A stretch of DNA of 64,000 nt from Halichondria panicea (GCF_963675165.1 NC_087389.1:3134001-3198000); one strand, 5' to 3'. Shown: positions 21,130 to 33,177, counted from the first letter of the stretch. Notes: a model not told the origin generated them from the sequence alone. Made by a program: numbers and translations.

Positions 21130-23790
21130 TAGTGCAGTTAGCCACAAATGCCCATTCTAGTGGCTTTTTTTATTGTTTAATATCTCCATGGTGTTTTATC
21201 CTAGACTGTCCAAACTTTGTTGAACTTAAAGGGGGTGGACTGGGCTACATTTTTTATAGCTTCAAATTTGATTTTTTTTGGTTCACCTTTAACCTTAGAG
21301 CTAATATTGTATTTTGTTTAAAAGTGATTTAACTCCAGCCCTGTGTGGTTTCACAAGTCCATATTTGGTATGCAAGGTTTACATTCCATTGCAAACCATA
21401 CTAGGTCACATTAAGTAAGAAGTAGATTCAATAAGTAGATTATTATTTTATTATGGCACCGTTGCAGGAATTGTTTCAACTTTATAAAAATTAATGCAAT
21501 CATGTTAGTATTCATGTTAGTATTATGAAACAGTGCACAAAACAGTACAATAAACTAAGTTAGGTCATTAGAAAGTTCTAGGACAAATTGTCGTGGTCAC
21601 TCGTGTATTCCAATACGCCTGTGTGACTTCACCGCAGTTTTATACTTTTTAAGTTTCTCATCCAGCTCCTTTCCAGGCACAAGTCCTTCTAGATAGCCAA
21701 ACATGTAGTGTCTAACTTTCCTACAATGGTTTTGAATGTTTTCGTTCGTGATCGATTCGTATGAATTAGGTATGTTTACTCGTAAAGATTGAATGGAATA
21801 ATTACAGTGTGCTCTTGTATATCGCTTCATCTGTGCCCATACAACGTTCAATAGGATTTAATTCTGGGTGAAACTTTGGCAGGAATGTGGGTATATGTGG
21901 GTATATGGCCTTTGTGTGCCTTTGTGTATCAACGTTTTTTCGATCTCACACTTCTCGAATTTGAAATCGATGTGTTGAGACAGAACAGACTGCATCCACT
22001 CTTTATTTCGACCGTCAGTTGAAATACCTCTCTCTTCCAGAACACGCTTCAATCCTTTGGCAACTTTCTGACCATTTACTACAGTGTACATTCTTTGTTC
22101 TTTGCCATTGTAGCTTGTATCTCTTAAGATCCTCTGCTTACCACCGGGAAATACATTCATACGATTAACGTGTAACGCATCGTCAGCCATGGCGTTGTGG
22201 CAGCTACTGTTGTCGAAGATCCAACAAAGCCTCCATTCTTGATCTTTGGGGTACTTTATCTCTGCTATTTTAATAGCTCGGTGCATATGTGCCACAAATC
22301 TTTTTAAGTTCCAGTACCCTTCCTTATTTTCTCCGTATTCTAAAAAGTCTCTTGCATATTTCTTTGCATCAGGATTAGACTGTTTTGCTTGATCATATTC
22401 TTCGTCTGTTAGTGCCAAAAACCCGTTGTGATTGTCAATAAAATCTGATAGCATTATGCCAGCACCTTTACTCTTACTTTTCATTATTTTCTCGCCCTTT
22501 AGACCCCATTTCAATATTTGGTCATCGTTTGAGTGAAATGTAGTTTCGTCATGAAAAATGAACACAGTTTTAGATCGACGATCTTCTGTTGGAGGTTCAA
22601 TATCTACAGGGATTGCTTTAATTGCGTCAGGTGTGGGTCCATTGGTGAAGCTAACATACCCCAACTTGACCATTCTTCTCAAGTACTCGGTGCGGGCTTT
22701 GACGACATCTACCCTTTCGTGACCATCGATAAAAACTCCCTTTCGTGGCGTAATCACTTCAAAACCAAGTGTCAACAACCATTTTCGGCAGGTACTTACC
22801 CCAACTTTTCGAGGGAAGCCTGGTTCTAGAGTAAGGCTCGGTAGAAGAGTTGTATTTACCCACGTACAACAAAAATCGAACGTAGTCGTATTCGGTTTAC
22901 CCTTAATGGAAGAATTATTGCGTACATATTGTGTTGCCATCTTGTTTAGATTCTCATTGTGCCAAAGTACACCCTTCCTTTCGTATCTTCCCTGTTTACT
23001 TTGAGGTAAAACTCCTTTGTTACGTAATACACCAGTCCTCTATCGCCTAACAGTCTTATCATTTTTTCCAACAAAACTAGCAGCAAGCTGAGCAGATTCT
23101 GTCGCTTTCATGCCATGATGTTTGGCAGAAAAATGGCACAGAAGAACAGCCAGAGACTTTTTTTAATCGTTGTCAAGCGTCACCATCCATTCAAGACAAA
23201 AATCTTCTAGAATCTCCTCCTGCGATCACACATCTGGCTCTTCGTTGTCACTAGATTCAGGCTCTGTATCATCAGGCTCTGTATCATCTCCAGATTCTTC
23301 AGAAACTGGTGTTAGGGGAGAAACAGGGGGAAGACTGGGAGGTGTAGGCACAGTTTCGTCTGCTTGTGACTGCGACTGCGACTGCGAGAGAGTTGAGGTA
23401 GCACCACCAATTGCGGATAATCTTCTCTGTTTTTGAACTCCTACAGCTCGAGCTGCACTTGCTTGTAATCTTCTCTTGCTTTTCTTTGGCATATTTAGCT
23501 TCTACAATCACTGCTAGGGCCTCTACAGACACAGTTAGAGATCACAACAGAAAAACATAAAATGCGTTTCCACGGTAACATCAAAAAACGCGTCATCGAT
23601 GACATCACTGGCCACATAATTTTGTATATTTTTGTGGGCAAGTTAATATCTCAACAATGCTTCACTTCTATGAGCTAAAATTTTTTTTAGTGTATTGTTA
23701 TGCAAAAGTACACATACTAACATAATATCAGACAGATATAACCAGTACTTTTTGCTACACAGTTTTGGACATTGATGGTTAACTGCACTA
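21130..23790 (-). mobile_element. Tc1/IS630-type DNA transposon
   Basis: The ends form an imperfect inverted repeat of about 22 bp: TAGTGCAGTTAGCCACAAAT on the left and the complement of TAGTGCAGTTAACCATCAAT on the right. TA dinucleotides directly flank both ends (21128-21129 and 23791-23792), the target duplication of the Tc1/mariner-IS630 superfamily. The only gene inside is the minus-strand transposase. Confidence 0.85.
21597..23492 (-). pseudogene. IS630/Tc1-like DDE transposase, frame-broken
   Basis: Start ATG is at 23492, opening with 'MPKKSKRRLQ' (nuclear-localisation-like) and an acidic, Gln/Ser-rich stretch. After a helix-turn-helix-like region (23225-22940, two frame breaks) the long frame 21858-22940 holds the catalytic core: 'FIFHDETTF' (first Asp), 'CWIFDNSSCHN' (second Asp), 'MNVFPGGKQRILRDT', 'LKRVLEERGI'. 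The third acidic residue lies in ELNPIE near 21853, across another frameshift, followed by 'WAQMKRYTRAHC'. Two exact 10-bp tandem duplications (21887-21906, 21908-21927) fall just before it, and a 15-bp one (23258-23287) in the acidic region. About 600 residues in all, matching a sponge/cnidarian family I recall. Confidence 0.85.
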
Positions 23791-23825
23791 TAGTAACTAT
23801 GTTGCTTTAATTTAAATTTATATAG

Positions 23826-24640
23826 ATCTCTGTTGGTATCATGACGAAAAATTGGGTCACGGCAAAACTTATGAAAATAAATTTTGATCGAGAAGAACGG
23901 TACGAGAAGATCATTGAAAAGTGCAAAAGAATTGTAAATGCTAGTAGGCAATTCTATCTTGCTGATGGCTCTGGAACCTGTATTGAGCAACCTCAAAGTC
24001 AATTTGAGGCAACAAGAGGTGCTTCCTTGGACATTAGAAAATTATCTAAAGGTGTCCAATTTGAAGTTTGCATCAAGACATTAGATGACACAGGTGTGTG
24101 TGTGTAGTGTGTGCCAATTATTTTCCTGCAGGTGTCAGTGACCCTCCCTCCGCCTGGATATTTTAGTGTTAAATTTGTCTCAAAGACGCTGAGCAGGTAC
24201 TCCGGTCTCTATTCCTTTCGAACAGGAATATCGCAGGTGGATTTACTTTGTAATTTCCTTGATACTGAAAAGGATGACGAAATGGATGTAATGATGAGGT
24301 TCGTCGTCCTCCGGGTACCAGGTTTTAGAGCACAACCCACTGAGCTATGGCTTTTCGATTAGTGAAGGTATATGTTTGTAAACTTTGTTTCCTTGTGATT
24401 ATTATTGTGCGGCATCTAGGTGACACTGTGGAAACCTTTGTTGAGGCATATGGGTCACCTACTGAAGGTGTAGTGTAGTGTATGTGTGCCATTAATTTTT
24501 GGTTTCCACTGCAGCAGCTTGGATGTGTGTGTTAAGTGTTTTGCCTCTCAAGAGGATGGGAGGGTGGTGCTTGCTGTTATGGCCATGAATGGGTACCACA
24601 GCACTGCTTCGTACCAATGGCTGCACAATAAGACACTACT
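23826..24640 (+). CDS. Possible multi-exon host gene with an Ig-like segment
   Basis: An exon 23826-24093 (AG at 23824-23825, donor GTGTGTG) encodes 'NWVTAKLMKINFDREERYEK' and 'NASRQFYLADGSGTCIE'. A second possible exon, 24139-24236, joins in phase and encodes 'LPPPGYFSVKFVSKTLSRY'. A later frame (24515-24650) has 'AVMAMNGYHSTASYQWLHNK' and 'PLLYTS', resembling the C and E strands of an immunoglobulin-like domain. The first exon starts 35 bp after the transposon at 23790, so the 5' part may be displaced beyond it. The 3' part runs antisense to the MULE gene. Exon linkage is inferred. Confidence 0.3.
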
Positions 24641-24739
24641 TAAGCACAACAAAACACCACTCCTATATACATCTAGGACGGACACAATTACATCTTCATT
24701 GAACAGAAGGACAGCTAAGACAGCTAAGTTAGCAGAAAG

Positions 24740-26045
24740 TGGTTTTGCTTGCATGAATCCATATAGTGCTATTAAAACTTTCGTTTTGATTCTGGGTGGC
24801 ACCCAAGGTGCACCTTTCAAGCAGATCCCTGTGAGCCAGGCGTTGATAAACAGGCTTGATATACTTTGCCGGAATTAACGGTGGGTGTTTGTGTTTTGGC
24901 ATCGGCTCATTGCTGTATTTAGCTACCATAAACTTGCACCAGCTAGGGTTGTCTGGAGGTTTATATTTAGGGCATTTTCGTGTGAACTGAATACGTATCT
25001 GTTGACATAGAATGTAAAAAAGAGGCATCAATATCATTCATCATGCCGTCAATGCTGCCTGTATTATTGCGGATGGCACCACCGTAGTATACATTGAGTG
25101 CCTTTATAGAATTGTCAGTCAGTCTCCCTTTGAATTTCACAGGCATACCATTATCATCCGTAGCACCCCCTTTCTTTAGCTTTCTGAGTGCAGTTCCCAT
25201 GCGTTTTTGTACGTGGCCTACGCATTCGTGTTTGGTTAATTTTACACCATCACCATAAGGCTTTAGCACAACCAGATTAGCAAAAGCTTTAGAATCTCCA
25301 TCACCGATATAAGTAGTAAATCGTAGGTTTAGATCCGCCACAGAGCGCTTCCAAATTCTTTCAACGCCTTCCATTTCCATGGCATTGGAGGATCCCTATC
25401 ACAAACATCTTTACCATTCCTCATACTCATCTTCTTCCATATCTGAGACTTGTTTCATTTTACATGCTTGACAATGCTTAGACAGGACCTCTATAGCCAG
25501 CACTTGACCAGTAAGCCATGACATGACTACCAAACAATGAAGTACGACCACGCTTTTGCCAAGTTCCGTCTACTGTTACAGTTGCATCGGTTACAGGCAT
25601 ACCCATTTTCATATGTAACTGCCTAGAAGCCTCCAAAAAACATTCCTTCGCTACTTCACTAGCAACACCAGCAAGTTTCTTATTATGGAGTGACCAGAAG
25701 GCGCTGTTAGAGATGGTAAGCATGCAGACAGTTCATTCAATGCACCATGCCCTAAACCAGCCAAGCGCATGCCCAATATGGACGCATCATTGATGGCAGC
25801 GTCCTCAGCAATGTGGTGATCAGAGATGGAGGCTGTTTCTGAACAGTGAACGCATTCAATTTTTAAGCTTGATACCAACCCCTTTCGATGAGAAAATGAC
25901 TCCTTCAATATGAGAGCTGAGTGGCAAATCTTACATACTGCTATTTCACTACTTTCCCGGCAATTGACTCATCTGTGGCTGTTGATATGGTGTTCGGGTC
26001 AGGAATGGAAGCAGAAGATGAAAGGGCAAACTTCTTTCTGGAGCC
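24740..26045 (-). pseudogene. Mutator-like (MULE) transposase, frame-broken
   Basis: Read downward from about 26045: a Ser-rich start, 'SFSHRKGLVSSLKIECVHC' (about 25860-25915), 'VTVDGTWQKRGRTSLFGS' (about 25525-25580; first catalytic Asp), in another frame 'GQVLAIEVLSKHCQACKMK' (25450-25505), then 'TTYIGDGDSKAFANL' (about 25275-25320; second Asp), 'HECVGHVQKRMGTALRKLKK' and finally 'QNQNESFNSTIW' (about 24755-24790; third acidic residue). This is the core of the animal Mutator-like family (Pfam 'Mutator', PF20700, from memory). At least four frame changes make it non-functional. Terminal inverted repeats were not found. Confidence 0.65.
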
Positions 26046-27273
26046 GACACAGCTACAGGTGAAGTCACAGTAGTAGATGTAGCTGATGGTCCAGGACTAG
26101 GTCCCTATGGGATATATAGTGTAAAGCTAAATAGCTCAGGCACAGAGTGAACTTACTGTAGAGCGAGGGGTGGTTAGAGGAAGGGTGGTAGTCCCATGTG
26201 GTCCACTCATAGACTTCTTATGATTACATCGTGCGCATGGAATTTGGTAATGGTCAGCTTTCAATAAGCTACATTTTGGTACAAGTCTCTAGCATAAACA
26301 GTAAACAGTTTCAAATCTATGTATGTTGGAAGGTAGTCTTGTTGAGTCTTGATTCTTCTTCTGAATCAAATGGTTTCTTGGGTGTATAAAAATGGCTATA
26401 GGTTCATAATGGAGCCTTCAATTCAACTGAAAGTTGAAATCTGACTTGTCCAATGATGTTTCATTGTTTAGAAAAAAAAAAGATAGTGATGGATCGATGC
26501 TATTATTTTCATTTTTTAGCTTTATTCCCCCCTTAATTAAAACATAAATACACCCAGACCCCGGGGGTATCTATTTTGTTGCATACAGGAATGTCAGCTG
26601 GGGGCACCTGTGTTTTGACAACATGTTGCGGTCATCCATTATCCAGCGTCTGCAAAAATGAGGGGTGCAGAAGCGCATAATAGCGGTGACAATTCGGTAG
26701 ATGTCCACTTTCGCCTACCTCTGCTTTGTCACTGCTTTGTCAATTCCATCGACTGATTTGGCATGGGCGATGCCGTTCACTACATACGAACTGTTAATGG
26801 TGTCGTGGTGGTGGCTTCCAACTTTAAGGGTACAGGATTACATACTTCTGTAGGTGAGGTGATAATACGGGGGGGTGAATAACTAAATGGCGCCAGCATA
26901 TTGGCACAGCTCGCCGTAGCTACATGTTCAGGGGGAAGGGTTAGGGTTCTCTTATTAGTGAAGTCATCTGCATAGTTGGGTCATCTGCGCGTGACCTTTG
27001 TCCATCTCGATTGGGCAGCACAGACTCATGATAAGTATTGACAAGGGGCAGCATCTGGAGTTGGGAAGTCTCTTGGATGTGCAGTCCTTCATTGAGTGCA
27101 GTCCTTCATTAATTATGACATTCATCACGCTGGCCCCATGGCGCCCTAGTAGACTATGTGATAGTACTTAATTAATTAATTGGAGCAGAGCTTTGGCTTG
27201 AAATTGAATAGTTTGCGCCTGAGAGTGAATGGGTAGTAGAACGTTCAAAGATGGTCGTTTGGTGTGTTTGCAG
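26046..27273. other. No gene recognised
   Basis: Non-coding sequence with an 11-bp tandem duplication (26721-26742) and a near-exact period-17 pair (27079-27110). CCCAGACCCCGGGGGTA at 26552-26568 recurs at 2069-2085, so a small TTAA-family fragment may lie here. A minus-strand stretch near 26935-27060 looks weakly coding, without a known match. Confidence 0.4.
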
Positions 27274-28077
27274 TTAACCCTTTCCCGGCTTTAGCCGTCA
27301 TATGACGGCAGCAGTAGTAATAATTTAAAAAAAATCGTTGTGGGCGCTATGTTGGAGCTATACACACACTATAGGTACCAGCACATGCGCATTGAGCTCA
27401 CGTGGTATTTTTAATATCTTGCCTCGAGGTACGCTTTGTTCAGTACGGTCAAAAGAAAAGTGACCGTTTGATAATGGCTTCGTAGTACAACCTCAGCGAG
27501 GTTCTAGGGCAGCTAGACAGTGACAATAACGATGCTTATGGAGTTGTTGAGTAAGATGACAGTGACTGGGATCATACCAAGAGAGAAAACTACTTTTCAG
27601 AGGTCAAGCTATAAATATAGAGCCTGAAGAGCCGGAGGAAGAAGCTCCTGAGAGCATGGACCAAAATCGTGGACCTTGTAAGTTACTATGGATTATTATA
27701 TGTAGTCTGGATAGCTTCAGTATGGTATGCTTATCTAGTTAGTGCACAAGTGGACATCATGAGCTGTGTGTAGGTGAAGAAAATGTTTCCCGGGAAAGTT
27801 TCTGCTGATCCTGATTGAACCATGTCACCGTGAGAACACTTACTTAGTGTCTTTAGTTAATTCATGTACATAATTGTGAAATGTGTAAAAAAATCGTTAA
27901 TTAGTGGTAAGTTGCTAGGTAACGATGATGATTTCATGGTACCCCCAGGATCTGGGCTACCTGTAGGAAATAGTTGCAAGTGATCACAATGCATGGTTCA
28001 TGAGATAAGTATTTTTAAAGAAAAATGTGTATTATTCTGTATTTTGTTTTTTTCAATTAAAGCCGGGAAAGGGGATT
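27274..28077 (+). mobile_element. TTAA-family element, copy 2 (most complete)
   Basis: Starts with TTAA (27274-27277) and CCCTTTCCCGGCTTTA; the right end is the complement, TAAAGCCGGGAAAGGG (28058-28073). A TTAA site, CCC...GGG ends and inverted repeats of about 16 bp point to piggyBac-like transposition. After the right end the TTAA is replaced by GATT. Inside, ATGGCTTC at 27474 opens a short acidic frame after a stop-free start ('LGQLDSDNNDAYGVVE'), like the first exon of piggyBac transposases, but no catalytic region remains. About 800 bp, so non-autonomous. Confidence 0.65.
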
Positions 28078-28980
28078 CTCCACTTATTTTTGAATATAGC
28101 ACAAATTCGATTCGTGCCCTTTTCCTAACATGAAGCCAGACCAAGTAAGGACTGACTCCGAGGTAGTTGCATCGTGCCAAATATTTATAATCAAATCAGC
28201 GAAGAAAGTTGATGTTGTCAGCTGATGTTCCCGTAGGAACATGTCGACTGATACCACATGTCGACTGATACCAGTAATCATTTATCAAGACCCAAACGTT
28301 ATTCCTTTTACGTAATTAAGGCGGTAACGTAATTAAGGCGGTAATTAAGGCGATTTGTAAAGATGTGCAATGAACTATGAACTATTTTCTTTACTAGCTA
28401 GCTACACTAATTGCGTCTTTCAGATGTTGTGGTCAATTTGAGGCGTAGCGTACCTCAAATGGTTTGAGAAGGACATGCCCATCGGTAACCCATGCAGTAG
28501 ATTTCTGTATTTGTTCAGCATGTAGCGACTACATTCCCATATGAAACTATCTCAAGATATGGCTATGCCTTAACCACACTGAGTAGTGGAGTTGTACTGT
28601 CGACTCAATAACTTACTGAAGGAGGAGCTCGTAATGCGTAAGCGGCATGATTTTGGAGAAATTTTAAGGAGCTTTCACGTTGACGTTGAGAAAGCCGGTT
28701 CTCTAGCTTTATGGAGGGAAACCTCTGTTCACGTACGAAATATTAAATACGTGTGTAAAGTGTTAAGTGTATTGGGCTAACACACACACACACTCAACGT
28801 GGCTAAATTAATATTCACAAAGAGTGTATACATGATAACACATGATAACAGGCTGTTGCCGGTGTTTAATTTGTGTGTAAGTGTATTGGGTACTTCGGCA
28901 ACAGCGATGTATCATCTTTCGTCAGGTGGCCCGTGTTCCTTGTGTCAGCTGGGGAAGAGAGAGACACACAACGATCTATC
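28078..28980. other. No gene recognised
   Basis: Tandem duplications at 28239-28272 (17 bp), 28310-28343 (17 bp, with a partial third copy) and 28831-28850 (10 bp). The frame at 28586-28780 has no recognisable motif. Confidence 0.45.
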
Positions 28981-29430
28981 TTAACACTTTCCCCGTCATA
29001 TGCGGTAGTTTTTCAAAAAATTAATCGTTGTGGGCACAGTGTTGGACCTATGCGCACGCTGTAGGTACCAACACATGCACGTGATATCTTGCCTCACGCT
29101 TCGTGCAGGACTGTCAAAAGAAAAGTGACCGTTTGATACCGTTTGATGAGGTTCTAGAATAACGACAGTGACTGGGATCATACCAAGAGAGGAAACTACT
29201 TTTCAGAGGTCAAGCTATAAATATAGAAGAAGCTCCTGCAAAGAACTAATATGTAGTCTGGATAAGTGTAGAGCGTCTGCCTCGCAGAGAAGTTTCTGCT
29301 GATCTTGATTGAACGTGAGAACACTTACTTGGTTACTTCATGCCGGGTGGTCAGTTGCTAGGTAACGATGGATCTGGGTTACAATATTTATTCTGTATTG
29401 TATTTTGTTTTGTTTTTGGGTTAAAGCAAG
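28981..29430 (+). mobile_element. TTAA-family element, copy 3 (shortened)
   Basis: Begins TTAACACTTTCCCCGTC at 28981 and follows copy 2 with large internal deletions (shared: ATCGTTGTGGGC, GTAGGTACCA, AAAAGTGACCGTTTGAT, GTTGCTAGGTAACGATG). ACCGTTTGAT is tandemly duplicated at 29128-29147; copies 1 and 2 have it once. The right end is near TTAAAGC at 29421-29427. Confidence 0.65.
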
Positions 29431-30575
29431 ACAACCATGTACACTGGAATTGCCATTCGAGCCGGTTCACATGGAGTGGGGTAATTTACAATGAGGTTGT
29501 ATTTATCACCATCGCTATAACTACACCCACAAACGCAGTGTCAGGTGAACTGGATGCGATGACAATGACACTGTAGGAGATTTATTATTGCCAGACATAT
29601 TCACAGGAGACGATGTCAGCAAATATACCATTGGCTGGCCTGGACCTTCTTGAAAAGTGACATTTTCAATTAGCAAACGTCAAAGCATGCAGGAATATTG
29701 GAATATCATTGCTAGCAGCTAACAAGCTAGTGCTAATTTCAATCAAGTAAGCTTTTAACACACTGTAGTAGAGTGCTCAAGCACCCAAATGTTGGGGAAC
29801 TTAAAAGTTGCTTTCGAATTCGGAACAACAGTGGTTTTATCTTCTGTTGTCAGTTTCTACATTTCAATATTGGTATTGAAGCTCGCCCTTGTTAAAATTC
29901 TGAGAATTCAGTACGGGAAACTAAGTTCTTGGTTTGAGTGGCCTTTAGCCCATCAGATTGCAGGATTATGGCTAACATTATCTAAAAGCTTTCTTTTATA
30001 TGTCCCCAGCTCGTTCTATGGCAACTTGTACAATCTGATTCATCCCAGGGTGGTAGTTATTTGGTAGTTATTTGGTAGCACGTCCTGAAAGACATCCTTG
30101 ATGGCAGCATAAGCGGACATAAAGGTCACTCTTTCTTTGTAGCAAGAACAGTGTAGCAAACAAGAACAGACTTCTCAAACAGTTCCTTTTCCATCTTCAG
30201 ATCACTTGGGCATGCAGTATGGAAGACATGGTGGCACGCAAAAGCTACCCTGGGGTAAAGTTCCACAACTTCCCTTACCCGGTTCCTCACCCCTACGTAT
30301 ATATAAGCTTCCAGTATAAGTCACCCCGGGATAGCTTACCCCGGGATATGGTTGATCGTCACCCCTGTTACACTTGGCTTGCTCATTGTGCTCTTTCCTC
30401 ACGTACATTGTCATGAGTACTTCTTTGAATAATATTCATAATATTTGGTAACTATAATAAACAATATATTATGCCCAGGCCAAAAATATGGCCTGTATTT
30501 CTGTACAACTTGTCTAGTTGTTGTCTATAACTAGTTGTTGTCTATAACTGTAGTGCTGTATACTGTCTGTCATGT
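29431..30575. other. No gene recognised; hydrophobic frame
   Basis: The frame 29789-30067 is hydrophobic ('TTVVLSSVVSFYISILVL') but matches nothing and lacks splice support. Tandem duplications at 30052-30073 (11 bp) and 30514-30547 (17 bp). Confidence 0.35.
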
Positions 30576-31575
30576 ATCCGACTAGAAAAACATTTGCAAT
30601 GTGAAAAATTGCTAGGATTGGCCCAAGGGAAACCTTTAAAAAGCGTGGAAACAAGAAATTCGGCGAGTGCATAACTCCAATCCGTTACAACGTCATTCAC
30701 ATGTACTAATTCCCGAAATGTATTAGGTCTGATCTATTATGTTATTTTGTTTACTGTATGTTATTTTGTTTGCTAGTATAGGGTAAGTTGAATGATTGGA
30801 ATGTTTACATAGTATTACATAATCATATTGAAACTTTGTGATACAAGGTATGTGTTTTAGTTTTGTGATACCCCCTTTACAGTTTTGAGCAAAGACAGTG
30901 CCAAGTAAAGAGCCAAAGATCTAGAGGAAAGACAGTCCCAATAGAAAGAGCAAAGACAGTCCAGGCCATTCATTGATGCATGAAGTATGATAATGATTTC
31001 ATGACAGAACAATAGCCTCAGGGCTATACTAGCTACTGGGCTATACTAAGACAGTGCCAAGTATAAAGAGCCAAATAAAGACAAAGATCTAGAAGAAAGA
31101 CAGTCCCAATAGAAAGAGCAAAGACAGTCCAGACAATGCATTGATGCATGAAGTATGATAATGATTTGATAACAGACAATAGCCTCAGGGCTACTATATA
31201 GCTACTGGGCTATACTTTTCAACAAAGAGCTAAAAGGGACACACTGTGACAGTGCATGTGTATATACTGTGCATGTGTATATACTGTCAGTGTATAGACA
31301 ATCAAACAAACTAGATGTGATGGCCAAAGACTGCTCAATTTGCCACAACCTGTATTTAATGATCCTATAATTGAAAGATTGTTAATCTGTTACTGCACTA
31401 TTGTGATGCTATTTTTATTATGATACAAGTTATCAGCACTAGCTGTACATGTTCATGACGTTGTAACGGATTGGAGTTATGCACTCGCCGAATTTCTTGT
31501 TTCCACGCTTTTTAAAGGTTTCCCTTGGGCCAATCCTAGCAATTTTTCACATTGCAAATGTTTTTCTAGTCGGAT
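30576..31575. mobile_element. 1,000-bp foldback/MULE-like element without genes
   Basis: The first 131 bp (30576-30706) and last 131 bp (31445-31575) are near-perfect inverted repeats, starting ATCCGACTAG and ending with GTACAT-type sequence. Long inverted repeats on a gene-free body are typical of non-autonomous Mutator-like or foldback elements. No clear target duplication was found beyond an AT on either side. Inside, 30891-31046 and 31048-31215 are tandem copies of one 156-168-bp block containing several AAAGACAGT motifs. A 17-bp duplication lies at 31252-31285. Confidence 0.85.
30891..31215 (+). repeat. Tandem pair of about 160-bp blocks with AAAGACAGT motifs
   Basis: Both copies contain AAAGATCTAGA, GACAGTCCCAATAGAAAG, TTGATGCATGAAGTATGATA and end in ACTGGGCTATAC. 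They differ mainly by small indels. Confidence 0.85.
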
Positions 31576-32020
31576 TCCCTTTCTTTTTTATTACAGTAGT
31601 ATTTAAATTTAATAGTGTATTATAAGTGACAAAGTGTGACGCAAGCTAGTGAAAGAGTAACGTCCATGGAGTTCGACCCACCGTCTGTACTATAGCTGTA
31701 CTATAGGAATATAGGAATATTTGGATTATAGCCATCTTGATAGAGTACTTCGAAGGTGAGTAGTCATTCAATATTTATGTAGACCACCTGTATACATGTG
31801 CACATGTGTGTGTGCGTACGCGTATGTGAACATGGGAAAAGGTAAGATCTGATATTTGCGTTGACAACCTTTGAAGTTTGTATGTGAATGGGGAAAATTC
31901 GCGAGCACTATATAAAGCAGTTCCCAATGCTTTTTTCATCTAAACAAAGCTTAATACGTATATGGTAAGTGATTTTTTTTGTGGTTGCTTTGCTTACCAG
32001 TTTGTATAACTGTGATACAG

Positions 32021-32476
32021 AATAGCAACTCCTGATCCTGAACAACAAACACATCAGCGTCCAGCCAGGACCCCTGTTCCAGTCACTCCTTCTCCAATCC
32101 CAAGGCCTGTCTCTAGCTCTCCTCTCAGTGATCCTGCAGTGCAAGGTATTAAAGTACTTCCTCTCTCCATCTCACTTTAACTGACACTGAATTCTTTCCC
32201 AATGGAGACAGATCCAATGGAGACAGATTCATACGAATCTTCTAGTGATGAAGACTACGTGCCTCCTGCTCCTACTCCACAGCGAGGTAGAGGCAGGGGC
32301 CGGGGTCGTGGCCGTGGTGGGGGTGGTGCGGGTGGTGCAGGAGGCAGAAGTGTCTACGTAAGTATTGAAGTTTTATTATTAATTAATAATTAATTAATAG
32401 TATTGTTTGAACTTACCATAATTTCCTCCATCTGCAGATATTCAATGCACCAGTGACAATAAATCAGCAGAAATAA
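32021..32476 (+). CDS. Small Pro-rich, RGG-box protein (three exons)
   Basis: Exon 32021-32145 (after GATACAG, before GTATTA) encodes a Pro/Ser/Thr-rich segment ('RTPVPVTPSPIPRPVSSSP'). An exon ending at 32357 (before GTAAGT) encodes 'SYESSSDEDYVPPAPTPQ' followed by an Arg-Gly repeat ('RGRGRGRGRGRG'). The last exon starts after CTGCAG at 32438, encodes 'IFNAPVTINQQK' and stops; AATAAAG and AATAAAATG follow. RGG boxes bind RNA or nucleic acid. CCAATGGAGACAGAT is tandemly duplicated at 32199-32228 at the likely start of the middle exon. The first exon was not found. Cellular or transposon origin is open. Confidence 0.4.
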
Positions 32477-32479
32477 AGT

Positions 32480-33170
32480 AGTACTCTTGAACTCTAGCTC
32501 TTGAATGTATTATAACAATTCTATGTAAAACCTTCTGGTTTTACTAATAAAATGTGAATAAAATAATGTGAATTGCAATTGTACAACAAATTAATAATGA
32601 CTAGCCTCGAGACCACCCAGATTAGTATTTCAATCGTCATCACTAGCTCCTTCACTAGCTCCTTCACAAGGCCTCAATACAGTGAGGCCTGTAATAGAGG
32701 CTATCATAATTATTACATGCCTGTCTAAGTAAATTCTTAATCAAACAAATAAATTTTTCGCCACAAACAGCTGCAAAGTGGGAGTGCCAAATGAGCATTA
32801 AATAGAAGAAATAAATAGCAAAACATGTATATAATAATTATGAGTTAGTGTTTTGTTTTTCCCTTTTCAAAATGGTTTTTTTCGTTTCATTCGGCCGGTT
32901 TCCAAGACACCTTTGAGGTACGGCCTTCATCTCGTTTTTCGTTGTTTTCGAGGGATTCGCCTAGAGCCCTATACACCCCGTTCACATCACATGTCTTTGT
33001 TATTGGGACACTGCAGGGGATAAACACACAGTAACATTGAATGCTCACAATAGTCTTCACTCACCGTATTGACGCTCAAAAGAAATGTTTTAATGAAAAG
33101 AAATTATGGTTGCCCATTTGTTGGTTTGTTTGTTAGCTCTAAGGTCTCTTGGACCAAGTGTGCTCAGAGA
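32480..33170. other. Intergenic; hairpin and 12-bp duplication
   Basis: Contains the hairpin at 32522-32541, a 12-bp tandem duplication at 32641-32664 and AT-rich sequence. It borders the downstream side of the Helitron; no CTRR-type terminus was recognised. Confidence 0.45.
32516..32546 (+). repeat. Hairpin-containing direct repeat, left copy
   Basis: TATGTAAAACCTTCTGG continues TTTTACTAATA; GTAAAACC and GGTTTTAC form an 8-bp stem with a 4-base loop. Nearly the same 30 bases occur at 40916-40947, on the other side of the Helitron. Confidence 0.75.
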
Positions 33171-33177
33171 CACAAAT

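Noticed and set aside
24486..24878. The full 130-codon plus frame as one exon
   Set aside because: Its second half, from about 24740, is antisense to the MULE transposase C-terminus; only the first part is kept as a possible Ig-like exon.
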